Made by a program: the position numbers and the translations under genes. Below are positions 5,742 to 14,131 of a DNA stretch of 32,114 nt, one piece after another. The DNA is from SIG455 sp045659025 (GTDB lineage Bacteria; Bacillota; Clostridia; UMGS1810): assembly GCA_045659025.1 (NCBI GenBank), contig JAZOWA010000020.1, positions 1-32,114 of the forward strand, read 5' to 3'. The notes under the pieces were generated by a model. The model made no database searches. It was not told the origin of the DNA and saw nothing but the letters and a program-made list of their open reading frames with translations. Within the stretch, counting starts at the first letter, position 1. Each line of letters starts with the position of its first letter.

Positions 5742-7385
5742 ATGATTATTACTGATTTACTTGAAAGAAATGCCAGGGAGTTTTCCGATGATGTTGCGTT
5801 GGTGGAAATCGCCCCCAGCATGATGGAAAGCACAAAAGTCACCTGGAAGGAATACGCCCTTATCCAGCCTAACCCTGCCGAATCCGGCAGACAGGAAATC
5901 ACCTGGCAGGATTTTGACCGTAAGGCAAACAGATTCGCTAATCTTCTCCTCTCAAGAGGTATCAAGAAAGGCGACAAAGTGGCAATCCTGCTTATGAACT
6001 GCTTAGAATGGCTTCCTATATATTTTGGTGTACTCAAAGCCGGCGCTCTTGCAGTACCCCTTAACTATCGCTACACCTCCGACGAAATCAAATACTGCAC
6101 CAAACTTGCAGAAGTGGACGTGTTGGTGTTTGGTCCTGAATTTATCGGACGTGTGGAGGAGATTTACGGAAGAATGCCTAATGTGAAGCAGGTATTTTAT
6201 GTAGGCGCCAACTGCCCCACCTTCGCAGAGAGTTATGATTTGCTCACTACATACTGTTCTTCACACAAACCTAATGTAGATATCGTGGCAACCGATGATG
6301 CGGCTATTTACTTCTCATCAGGTACTACAGGATTCCCCAAGGCAATCCTCCACAACCACGAAAGTATATATCACGCTGCTGCCACCGAACAGAATCACCA
6401 CGGACAGACAAGAGAGGATTGCTTCCTCTGCATCCCGCCCCTCTATCACACAGGTGCAAAGATGCATTGGTTCGGCTCACTTATGGCAGGCAGCAAAGCC
6501 GTACTCTTAAAGGGTGTTAAGCCTGAATGGATTATCCGTGCCGTGTCCGAGGAAAAATGCACAATAGTATGGCTCCTCGTGCCCTGGGCACAGGATTTGC
6601 TGGACGCTATCGACAGAGGCGATATAGAAATCGACAATTACGAACTTGAACAGTGGAGATTGATGCACATTGGCGCACAGCCCGTTCCACCCAGTCTTAT
6701 AAAGAGATGGAAAGCCAAGTTCCCCAATCACGAATACGACACCAACTACGGATTATCTGAATCCATCGGGCCCGGTTGCGTGCATCTCGGTGTTGAAAAC
6801 ATACACAAAGTAGGTGCTATCGGCAAGGCGGGTTATGGTTGGGAAGTGAAAATCTGCACCGCAGACGGCACACCCGTAGAAAAAGGTGATGTGGGTGAGC
6901 TTGCTGTAAAAGGCCCCGGTGTGATGACCTGCTACTACAACGACGAAAATGCCACCGCAGAGGTGCTTCGTGACGGTTGGCTCTTTACCGGTGATATGGC
7001 GAAGGAAGATGAAGACGGATTTATCTATCTCGTTGACCGCAAGAAAGATGTTATCATTACCGGCGGTGAGAATCTCTACCCTGTACAGATTGAGGACTTC
7101 CTCCGCAGAAATGACAAAATCAAAGACGTGGCTGTTATCGGTCTTCCCCACGAGCGTTTGGGCGAGATTGCCGCTGCTATAATCGAAGTCAAAGAAGGAA
7201 TGACCCTTACTGAAAACGAGATAATTGATTTCTGCTATGATCTGCCCAGATATAAGAGACCGCAGAAATTCATATTCGCAGAAGTGCCCAGAAACCCCAC
7301 CGGCAAGATCGAAAAGCCGAAGCTCAGACAAATCTATTGCGGTGAAAGTCTGGTTGCGAAACAAAATGAGATTGGAGCGAATTAA
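5742..7385 (+). CDS. AMP-forming acyl/aryl-CoA ligase
   Basis: This 547-residue ANL-superfamily enzyme activates a carboxylic acid to its CoA thioester through an acyl-AMP. The ATP-binding loop SSGTTGFPK is at residues 192-200. Further motifs are YGLSES, the LFTGD segment, the hinge region DRKKDVIITGGENLYP, and the C-terminal catalytic Lys in PTGK (about residue 522). AAGGAG lies 6 bases before the ATG. It is the first gene behind the tyrosine-type T-box, 3 bases before iorA, so its acid is probably an arylacetate such as 4-hydroxyphenylacetate. That is inference from context. A long-chain or other acyl acid remains possible. Note that the operon also encodes PaaK, so two ligases of different classes are co-expressed. 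Confidence 0.88.
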   Translation: MIITDLLERNAREFSDDVALVEIAPSMMESTKVTWKEYALIQPNPAESGRQEITWQDFDRKANRFANLLLSRGIKKGDKVAILLMNCLEWLPIYFGVLKAGALAVPLNYRYTSDEIKYCTKLAEVDVLVFGPEFIGRVEEIYGRMPNVKQVFYVGANCPTFAESYDLLTTYCSSHKPNVDIVATDDAAIYFSSGTTGFPKAILHNHESIYHAAATEQNHHGQTREDCFLCIPPLYHTGAKMHWFGSLMAGSKAVLLKGVKPEWIIRAVSEEKCTIVWLLVPWAQDLLDAIDRGDIEIDNYELEQWRLMHIGAQPVPPSLIKRWKAKFPNHEYDTNYGLSESIGPGCVHLGVENIHKVGAIGKAGYGWEVKICTADGTPVEKGDVGELAVKGPGVMTCYYNDENATAEVLRDGWLFTGDMAKEDEDGFIYLVDRKKDVIITGGENLYPVQIEDFLRRNDKIKDVAVIGLPHERLGEIAAAIIEVKEGMTLTENEIIDFCYDLPRYKRPQKFIFAEVPRNPTGKIEKPKLRQIYCGESLVAKQNEIGAN

Positions 7386-7388
7386 GAT

Positions 7389-9125
7389 ATGAAAAAACTG
7401 ATGTTAGGAAACGCTGCCGTTGCACAGGGTGCATACGAGGCAGGAGTAAAGGTGGTATCATCATACCCCGGTACACCCAGTACTGAAATCACAGAAAACA
7501 TTATCAAATACGACGAGATTTATGCTGAATGGGCACCCAACGAAAAGGTGGCTGCGGAAGTTGCTATCGGTGCATCCATCGGTGGTGCAAGAGCTATGAG
7601 CTGTATGAAGCACGTAGGTCTTAACGTTATGGCTGACCCGGTATTTACCGTAAGCTATACAGGTGTGAACGGTGGTCTCGTTTTCTGCGTGGCAGATGAT
7701 CCCGGTATGCACTCATCACAGAACGAGCAGGATTCACGTCACTATGCAAAGGCATCCAAGATAATGATGCTTGAGCCCGCCGACTCTAATGAGTGCAAGG
7801 AATATACACGCCTTGCCTATGAAATGTCTGAGAAGTTTGACACACCCTGCTTTATCAGATTATCCACAAGAGTTTCCCACTCACAGAGTCTGGTGGAAAT
7901 CGGCGAGAGAGCATCCGACGAATTGAAGCCCTATGAAAAGAACATCGGTAAATACGTTATGATGCCTGCCAACGCCATCAAAAGACACGTGGTGGTAGAA
8001 GAAAGAATCGCAGCCCTCACCGCTTTTGCAGAGGATTGCACATTCAACACCGTTGAAGACAACGGTGCAGAAATCGGTGTGATTACATCAGGCATATCAT
8101 ACATGTACTCCAAAGAAGCCTTGGGCGACAAGGTAAACTACTTGAAGTTGGGTATGGTTTACCCCCTCCCCTGCAACCTTATAAAAGATTTTGCTAAAAA
8201 GTGCAAGAAAGTATTTGTAATCGAAGAACTTGATCCTTACATTGAAGAGCATTGCAAGGCATTGGGAGTGGAAGTTATCGGCAAAGAGGTATTTACTCTC
8301 CTTGGCGAATACACCCCCTCAATGATTAAGAAAGCCGTATTTGGCGAGGATGCTCCCGAAAGTATCGCCCTTGAAGAAGCGATCCCCGTAAGACCTCCCG
8401 TTATGTGTGCAGGTTGCCCTCACAGAGCCACCTTCTATGTGCTCAAGAAATTGGGTCTTGTGGTGTCCGGTGACATTGGTTGCTACACCCTCGGCGCAGT
8501 TGCTCCCCTGGAAAGTGTAGATACCACCATCTGTATGGGTGCATCAGTATCTGCGGCTCACGGTATGGCGAAGGCAAGAGGTGCTGAATTTAACAAGAAA
8601 TTAGTATCTGTAATCGGTGATTCCACATTTATGCATTCAGGTATCACAGGACTTATCGATATCGTATACAACAAAGGTGCAAACACCGTAATTATCTTAG
8701 ACAACTCCATTACCGGTATGACCGGTCACCAGGAGAACCCCACCACAGGTTACACTATCAGGGGAGAGGAAACAGTACAGGTTAATCTCCTCTCATTGTG
8801 CAAGTCAGTGGGTGTTAAGAACGTAGTGGTAGCCGATCCCTTTGATCTCAAGGAGTTTGAGAGAATAGTAAAAGAGGAAACTGCAAAAGACGAACCCTCA
8901 GTAATTATCGCACAGAGGCCCTGCGCTCTGCTCAAGAGAGTAAAATACACAGGTCATTGCGAAATCAACGACAAGTGCAAAAACTGCAAAGCTTGTATGA
9001 AACTTGGTTGCCCTGCCATCTCCGTAGTGGGCGGTACAGTTAAAATTGATATGACACAGTGTAACGGTTGCGGATTGTGCATCAACGTATGCCCCTTCGG
9101 TGCAATCGAGAAGAAGGAGGACTGA
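7389..9125 (+). CDS. iorA: Indolepyruvate:ferredoxin oxidoreductase, alpha subunit
   Basis: This 578-residue subunit holds the thiamine diphosphate centre of the enzyme that interconverts aryl pyruvates with aryl-acetyl-CoA, CO2 and reduced ferredoxin. The N-terminal pyrimidine-binding domain contains SYPGTPSTEI. The C-terminal half has CAGCPHRATF and the TPP/Mg motif GDSTFMHSG...NSITGMTGHQENP. The last 60 residues form a two-cluster ferredoxin domain: CKNCKACMKLGC and CNGCGLCINVC, each followed by Pro. Length and order match IorA. It lies 3 bases after the ligase gene and 4 bases before iorB. In anaerobes the reaction can run in either direction; a tyrosine-responsive leader argues here for the reductive, synthetic direction. 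Confidence 0.95.
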   Translation: MKKLMLGNAAVAQGAYEAGVKVVSSYPGTPSTEITENIIKYDEIYAEWAPNEKVAAEVAIGASIGGARAMSCMKHVGLNVMADPVFTVSYTGVNGGLVFCVADDPGMHSSQNEQDSRHYAKASKIMMLEPADSNECKEYTRLAYEMSEKFDTPCFIRLSTRVSHSQSLVEIGERASDELKPYEKNIGKYVMMPANAIKRHVVVEERIAALTAFAEDCTFNTVEDNGAEIGVITSGISYMYSKEALGDKVNYLKLGMVYPLPCNLIKDFAKKCKKVFVIEELDPYIEEHCKALGVEVIGKEVFTLLGEYTPSMIKKAVFGEDAPESIALEEAIPVRPPVMCAGCPHRATFYVLKKLGLVVSGDIGCYTLGAVAPLESVDTTICMGASVSAAHGMAKARGAEFNKKLVSVIGDSTFMHSGITGLIDIVYNKGANTVIILDNSITGMTGHQENPTTGYTIRGEETVQVNLLSLCKSVGVKNVVVADPFDLKEFERIVKEETAKDEPSVIIAQRPCALLKRVKYTGHCEINDKCKNCKACMKLGCPAISVVGGTVKIDMTQCNGCGLCINVCPFGAIEKKED

Positions 9126-9129
9126 TAAT

Positions 9130-9696
9130 ATGACTAAGAATATTATGATTGTCGGTGTGGGCGGTCAGGGTACCCTGCTTGCCAGCCGTATCCTCGGCAA
9201 CACTGTTATCAGCGAGGGCTTTGACGTGAAGGTATCCGAAGTTCACGGCATGAGCCAGAGAGGCGGTAGTGTTGTTACTTATGTAAAATACGGAAGCAAG
9301 GTGTTCTCCCCTATTATTGACAAGGGCGAAGCAGACATCATCCTTGCTTTTGAAGAACTGGAAGCATACAGAGCATTACCTTTCCTCAAAAAAGGCGGTA
9401 AGATGATTGTGAATACACAGAAAATCAATCCTATGCCCGTTATAATCGGCAAGGCAGAGTATCCCGATGAGATATGTTCCAAACTCTCTGCCAAGGCAGA
9501 TATAAAAGCCGTAGACGCCCTCTCCCTCGCAGAAGAGGCAGGCAACTTCAAGGCGGTTAACGTGGTACTTATCGGTGTAATGGCAAAATCTATCGATATC
9601 CCCTACGAGAAATGGGTGGAGACAATTAAATCAACAGTGCCTCCGAAGTTTGTGGATATAAACCTCAAGGCATTTGAACTTGGATACAATTTATAA
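9130..9696 (+). CDS. iorB: Indolepyruvate:ferredoxin oxidoreductase, beta subunit
   Basis: This 188-residue protein is the small subunit partnering IorA and belongs to the pyruvate/ketoisovalerate oxidoreductase gamma-domain family. The N-terminal GVGGQGTLLASRILG motif (about residues 8-22) and the HGMSQRGGSV segment are diagnostic. It has no cluster-binding Cys motif, as expected for this subunit. The start at 9130 has AAGGAGG nine bases upstream; the longer frame from 9100 would overlap iorA without its own site. It is followed after 15 bases by paaK, consistent with a single transcript from the T-box promoter. Confidence 0.94.
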   Translation: MTKNIMIVGVGGQGTLLASRILGNTVISEGFDVKVSEVHGMSQRGGSVVTYVKYGSKVFSPIIDKGEADIILAFEELEAYRALPFLKKGGKMIVNTQKINPMPVIIGKAEYPDEICSKLSAKADIKAVDALSLAEEAGNFKAVNVVLIGVMAKSIDIPYEKWVETIKSTVPPKFVDINLKAFELGYNL

Positions 9697-9711
9697 TCCG
9701 GAGGAATGGCA

Positions 9712-11013
9712 ATGAAAATGTGGCAACCTGAAATCGAGGCAATGCCCCGCGAAGAACTTAAAAAACTTCAGAGCGAGCGTCTTGTGAACCAAGTGAAGAG
9801 AATGTATGAAAGAGTGGAACTTTTCCGCAATCGTATGGACGAAAAAGGTCTCAAACCTTCTGACATAAAGGGCATAGAGGATTTGCACAAGCTCCCCTTC
9901 GCCTACAAGCAGGATCTCAGAGATTACTATCCCTACGGACTCTTTGCAGAGCCTCTCAAAAACATCACCCGTGTACACGCATCAAGCGGTACTACCGGAA
10001 AAAAGATTGTAGTAGGTTATACCGACAAAGACCTCAATGACTGGGCAAACTGCGTAGCAAGAATGTTTACTGCCATTGGCCTTGACGATGAGGACTTTAT
10101 TCAGGTGGCATACGGATATGGTCTCTTTACCGGTGGTCTTGGTGCACATTCCGGTGCAGAGAAAATCGGTGCTACCGTAATCCCCATCTCTGCAGGTAAT
10201 ACCCACAACCAGTTGCAGACTATGGTGGATTTTGGTTCTACTGCACTCTGCTGTACTCCTTCTTATGCTATGTATCTCGGTGAGGCGGCAGAGGAAGCAG
10301 GCATTACTGACCAACTCAAGTTTAAAGTGGGCGTATTTGGTGCAGAACCCTGGACCGAGGATATGAGAAAAGCTATTGAAAGCAAACTCAAATTGAAGGC
10401 ATACGATATTTACGGATTATCCGAGATCATGGGACCCGGTGTTTCCTATGAGTGTGCCGAGCAGAACGGTATGCACATCTGCGAGGATATGTTTATCGCA
10501 GAAATCATTGACCCCGACACAGGCGAGGTGCTCCCCGAAGGTTCAACAGGTGAGTTGGTATTCACCACCATTACCAAAGAGGGTTTCCCCGTTATAAGAT
10601 ACAGAACCCGCGACATCTGCTCACTTATATATGAGCCCTGCAAATGCGGAAGAACACACATCCGTATGAACAAGCCCCAGGGCAGAAGTGACGATATGCT
10701 CATCATCCGAGGCGTTAACGTATTCCCCTCACAGATTGAAGAGGTACTCCTCAAAGTAGGTGGAAACATCACTCCCAACTACCAGATTGTAGTTGACAGG
10801 GTAGACAATAACGATACATTTGATGTAAACGTTGAAATGAGCGAAGCACTCTTTGCTGACGATATCAAATCAATCGAGAAGATTGAGAAGCAGATTACCG
10901 CTGATCTTCGCAACGTGCTTGGAATCGGTGCCAAGGTACGCCTTGTTAACCCGAAATCCATTCAGCGCAGTGAAGGCAAAGCAAAGCGCGTAATTGATAA
11001 CAGAAAACTGTAA
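9712..11013 (+). CDS. paaK: Phenylacetate-CoA ligase family protein
   Basis: This 433-residue protein is a PaaK-type ligase that converts phenylacetate or a related arylacetate, ATP and CoA into the arylacetyl-CoA. The ATP-binding motif HASSGTTGKK is at about residues 91-100. Also visible are the core YDIYGLSEIMGPG, the hinge IRGVNVFPSQIEE, and the C-terminal SEGKAKRV segment. GGAGG lies 7 bases before the ATG at 9712; an ATG six bases earlier touches the site. PaaK next to IorAB is a common pairing: the ligase makes the CoA ester that IorAB consumes (reductive carboxylation) or the pair yields ATP in the opposite direction. The following gene codes for an ACT protein, often found with this set. 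Confidence 0.92.
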   Translation: MKMWQPEIEAMPREELKKLQSERLVNQVKRMYERVELFRNRMDEKGLKPSDIKGIEDLHKLPFAYKQDLRDYYPYGLFAEPLKNITRVHASSGTTGKKIVVGYTDKDLNDWANCVARMFTAIGLDDEDFIQVAYGYGLFTGGLGAHSGAEKIGATVIPISAGNTHNQLQTMVDFGSTALCCTPSYAMYLGEAAEEAGITDQLKFKVGVFGAEPWTEDMRKAIESKLKLKAYDIYGLSEIMGPGVSYECAEQNGMHICEDMFIAEIIDPDTGEVLPEGSTGELVFTTITKEGFPVIRYRTRDICSLIYEPCKCGRTHIRMNKPQGRSDDMLIIRGVNVFPSQIEEVLLKVGGNITPNYQIVVDRVDNNDTFDVNVEMSEALFADDIKSIEKIEKQITADLRNVLGIGAKVRLVNPKSIQRSEGKAKRVIDNRKL

Positions 11014-11026
11014 GGAGGATATAAAG

Positions 11027-11461
11027 ATGCTTATTAAACAGTTATCTATTTTTGTTGAGAATAAACCCGGCAGACTTGTCGCAGTAATTGACGAGCTTTC
11101 TAAAAACGGCGTTGATATTTCTGCCCTCTCCATCGCAGATACCGCTGAATACGGTATTGTAAGAATGATTGTAAACAAGCCCGACCTTGCGGTGGCTTGC
11201 CTGATGGAAATCGGTGTATTCGTTAAGCTCACAGACGTTATCGCGGTTACTATCGACGATACTCCCGGTGGTCTTTCAAAATCACTCCATCTTATAACCG
11301 ACGAGGGAATTGAGATTGAATATATGTATGCTTTCGTAGGAAATCTCGAAGGCAAGGCAGTAATGATTCTCAAAGTAAACTCCCCTGAAAAAGCAGTGGA
11401 ACTCCTCAAAGGCACTTCCATTGAGGTGGTTGACGCAAAGGATATTTATAGGATTCATTAA
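11027..11461 (+). CDS. Tandem ACT-domain protein
   Basis: This 144-residue protein consists of two ACT domains (about residues 1-68 and 70-140). The first begins IKQLSIFVENKPGRL, a typical ACT opening, and the second has the EIEYMYAFV...KAVMILKV pattern. ACT domains bind amino acids and transmit feedback control. Here the position at the end of an iorAB-paaK operon suggests sensing of an aromatic amino acid, perhaps modulating the ligase or the oxidoreductase. AAGGAGG lies eight bases before the ATG; the upstream in-frame start at 10994 lies within paaK. There is no catalytic domain. Confidence 0.88.
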   Translation: MLIKQLSIFVENKPGRLVAVIDELSKNGVDISALSIADTAEYGIVRMIVNKPDLAVACLMEIGVFVKLTDVIAVTIDDTPGGLSKSLHLITDEGIEIEYMYAFVGNLEGKAVMILKVNSPEKAVELLKGTSIEVVDAKDIYRIH

Positions 11462-11482
11462 TTTGAAATCTAACAGCAAAAC

Positions 11483-11519
11483 AAAAAGGTGTTTTCGTGA
11501 TATACGAAAACACCTTTTT
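11483..11519. terminator. Bidirectional terminator between ior operon and tRNA-Ala
   Basis: AAAAAGGTGTTTTCG (11483-11497) pairs perfectly with CGAAAACACCTTTTT (11505-11519). The A/T ends give a U-run in both directions, so it can end the plus-strand ior operon and the minus-strand tRNA transcript, whose 3' end is 5 bases away. Confidence 0.93.
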
Positions 11520-11523
11520 ATTA

Positions 11524-11596
<73 letters not shown>

Positions 11597-11612
11597 ATTG
11601 GTCAACAACGAT

Positions 11613-11641
11613 ATGTTAACATACTTTTAATCCGTAGTCAA
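11613..11641 (-). promoter_or_regulatory. Promoter of tRNA-Ala
   Basis: On the minus strand TTGACT (11636-11641), 17 bases, then TAACAT (11613-11618) preceded by TGT (extended -10). It is correctly placed about 17 bases upstream of the tRNA 5' end. Confidence 0.7.
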
Positions 11642-11651
11642 TACTTATCAA

Positions 11652-11688
11652 TAAAAAAATCAGGTATTGCCTTTGCAAACAATACCTG
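11652..11688 (-). terminator. Terminator after the GerMN lipoprotein gene
   Basis: On the minus strand CAGGTATTG (complement of 11680-11688) pairs with CAATACCTG (complement of 11661-11669), followed by ATTTTTTT. It lies 9 bases past the GerMN stop. Confidence 0.9.
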
Positions 11689-11696
11689 ACATCAGA

Positions 11697-12614
11697 TTAT
11701 CTTCTGATATATTCCTCACTACGACTATAGGGGCTATCCAAAAGCATATGCCTTATCACATCTGCTTTCTTGCCCTCTACCAAAAACTGCACACTATCAA
11801 CTCCTGCTATCTCGGTGAGGGAGTTTACTATGGAATAAATGGTGAACGCCTCTGCCGTAGTGCCATGGCTATGCTTTGTGATGAATTCTGAAGAAAGATT
11901 TACAAAGCAGATACCGTCTTTCGTCTCAACGGAGAGCACCTTAGTATCAGAAGGGATGGTGGACATAAGTTTATCGCTGTCGGGGCCTTTGACAAGTTCA
12001 ATAACAATGGTCTTTTCCATACTGTTATCTACGAGGGTGACCTTACGCTCTACTTCCTCAAGGAAAGCAAGACCTTTATCGGGGAAGTAAAGAGTGATGG
12101 GTGTGGTATTGGCATCATTACCCAAGGAATTGAGCATTATGTCATCCTTACCTAAAGCACCTACCGGCACATTGGAGGAGTTGACGAGCTCTTTTCCCTC
12201 AATGAAAATCTTGACCTTATCAATACCCTCTATATCGCAAAGTGTATTCACCAAAGAGTATCTTGCAAGAAGTTCCTCCGTCTTATTGTCATCCGCAGGG
12301 AAATATTCCTTACTGAAGTTTACCATGGCAACAGAGTCTTTGATATCGAAATCAAGCAATCTGGTGCCCTTGGGAATAACGCCTCTGGCATCGGCGCCTG
12401 AAGGACCTTTGATAAGTTCCTCAACTACCGCCTTTGCCGTACGCTCCATACCGCGCTCATCAATATTGCGGGTCTCTGTGACGAGATTATTCTTTTCCTG
12501 ATTGGCAAAATACAGATTATACATCTCACCGCCTGAGGACGCCCTGAGTGAGCATCCTGATATACTGAGAATCAGCATAACAGCAATCAGCAATACGCCT
12601 ATAATTCGCTTCAT
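11697..12614 (-). CDS. Lipoprotein with two GerMN domains
   Basis: This 305-residue protein is a predicted lipoprotein. It has a hydrophobic N-terminal segment (residues 4-20) and lipobox ISGC with Cys21. Two GerMN (sporulation/germination) domains follow, at about residues 35-155 and 165-290. Each has the pattern of a VVEELIKGP or IVIELVKGP helix, a VIPKGT or TIPSDT turn, and a VAMVNFSKEY or ICFVNLSSEF strand. GerMN domains occur in GerM and in LpqB. The start at 12614 has AAGGAG eight bases upstream. It is 86 bases downstream of the histidine kinase gene, like LpqB beside MtrAB, so it may modulate that sensor. This is inference. A weak extended -10 (TGTTACAAT) lies in the gap. Confidence 0.88.
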   Translation of the reverse strand: MKRIIGVLLIAVMLILSISGCSLRASSGGEMYNLYFANQEKNNLVTETRNIDERGMERTAKAVVEELIKGPSGADARGVIPKGTRLLDFDIKDSVAMVNFSKEYFPADDNKTEELLARYSLVNTLCDIEGIDKVKIFIEGKELVNSSNVPVGALGKDDIMLNSLGNDANTTPITLYFPDKGLAFLEEVERKVTLVDNSMEKTIVIELVKGPDSDKLMSTIPSDTKVLSVETKDGICFVNLSSEFITKHSHGTTAEAFTIYSIVNSLTEIAGVDSVQFLVEGKKADVIRHMLLDSPYSRSEEYIRR

Positions 12615-12700
12615 ACTTATCACTCCTTATGGGGATATACAAGTATTGTAACACAAAACCTTTACAAAAAAAATGAATTTATATTACAAAAGTATTAATT

Positions 12701-14131
12701 CTACATCTTTTTAAGAGGAAGAACTATTATGAACTCACTGCCCATATTAAGTTCACTTATAACCTCTATATGACCACCATGGGCTTTGACCGCCGCATTG
12801 GCTATGGCAAGGCCGAGACCTGTACCGCCCGTCTCCCTCGAACGCGCTTTATCCACACGATAAAATCGCTCAAATATATGCTCTGTATCCTCTGCGCTCA
12901 TTCCTACACCGTTATCACGGATACGGACGATGGCATTTTCCGCACTCTTCTCGAGCAGGATATTGACTTCACCATTGGGATTGGTATATTTGATGGCATT
13001 GTCGCATATATTGTAAATCGCCTGAAAAAGAGTGTCTTTATCACCTGATACAAAAACATCTCTTTCTCCGCCCAGGTTTATGGCAACATCTGACTTGGAC
13101 GCCAATGGGCGAAGAGTCTTTATAATATCACCGACAAATTCGGAGAGATTGAAAGACTCGGTCTTATACTCCCCTCCCTCTGCCTGAGTATCAAGGCGGG
13201 TGATATTCAACAGTTTATTTATAATACGATTGAGACGGTCTGCCTCATTATTTATATCAGCGAGAAATTCTATGGTCTGAGACCTTGGAATGTCGGGGTT
13301 CTGCAGGATTGAGTCTGCCATGAGTTTGATAGAACTAAGGGGCGTTTTGAGCTCGTGGGACGCATCCGACACAAACTGTATCCTGCGTCTTTCATTCAAG
13401 GCGAGTTTCTCTGCCATGGTATTGAAGGCGATGCCCATTCGGGCTATCTCATCATTACCTTTTATCTCCATCTTCTCATCTAAGACGCCGTCACTCATAA
13501 GGGTAATCTTATCGGTGAAATTGATGATTCTGCGAGTGACGAAATTAACCATTACAAAAATCACAAGGCCGATAAGCAGACTGCTCACACAAACGATAAA
13601 CACAAAACTCTCCCTCATCGTAGAGGTGAAAAGTTGTATTCTCTCTACCGTGTGTATGATATTGACCGCACCAATAATACCATCACGGGTCACAATAGGC
13701 ACTGCAACGTCTATGACATCCACACCCGTGGAGGTGTCTTTATAATTGCCTACACCCTCTTTACCGCCAAGGGCAGTAAGAACACTCTCTTTAACCTGCG
13801 CCTTGCCGAGGATTGCCTGATTATGATGGGAATCGTATATAGCAAGGGAGTCTTTATTTATAATTATTACCCTCATCTTATCATCGGACAGAATGGACTT
13901 CAAAAACGGTGAGAAGTCATCGCTGACACTGCTGTTATCTTCACCCACGTATTGCGGGGCAAAACTGGACACGATGTTGGCAACCTTGGATGCGTTCATC
14001 TTCTCCTCGGAAATGAAGAAGTTATTGGTGGTGACTATTATATAGTAGCCGATTAATGAAAGAGTGAGGATGAACACAATAAAATATGTGAGTACAAGGC
14101 GGACAGTGAGACTGTCGAGCCGTTTAATCAA
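12701..14131 (-). CDS. Sensor histidine kinase (HAMP-HisKA-HATPase)
   Basis: This 476-residue membrane sensor has TM1 at about residues 10-33, an extracytoplasmic region at 34-172, TM2 at about 173-196, a HAMP linker at 197-250, and a HisKA domain with phospho-acceptor His259 in SDASHELKTPLSS. Its HATPase_c domain has the N-box NICDNAIKYT, DNGVGM, FERFYRVDK and GGTGLGLAI. It resembles WalK/PhoR-class kinases but lacks a PAS domain between HAMP and HisKA. The start is a TTG overlapping the response regulator stop by 8 bases, with GAGAGG directly adjacent. That is an unusual spacing and suggests translational coupling, or that the exact start differs slightly. The signal is unknown. Confidence 0.92.
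   Translation of the reverse strand: MIKRLDSLTVRLVLTYFIVFILTLSLIGYYIIVTTNNFFISEEKMNASKVANIVSSFAPQYVGEDNSSVSDDFSPFLKSILSDDKMRVIIINKDSLAIYDSHHNQAILGKAQVKESVLTALGGKEGVGNYKDTSTGVDVIDVAVPIVTRDGIIGAVNIIHTVERIQLFTSTMRESFVFIVCVSSLLIGLVIFVMVNFVTRRIINFTDKITLMSDGVLDEKMEIKGNDEIARMGIAFNTMAEKLALNERRRIQFVSDASHELKTPLSSIKLMADSILQNPDIPRSQTIEFLADINNEADRLNRIINKLLNITRLDTQAEGGEYKTESFNLSEFVGDIIKTLRPLASKSDVAINLGGERDVFVSGDKDTLFQAIYNICDNAIKYTNPNGEVNILLEKSAENAIVRIRDNGVGMSAEDTEHIFERFYRVDKARSRETGGTGLGLAIANAAVKAHGGHIEVISELNMGSEFIIVLPLKKM

Noticed and set aside
6753..7364. Minus-strand frame of 203 residues within the acyl-CoA ligase gene
   Set aside because: The plus strand encodes clear ANL motifs through this stretch; the antisense product has no recognisable domain.
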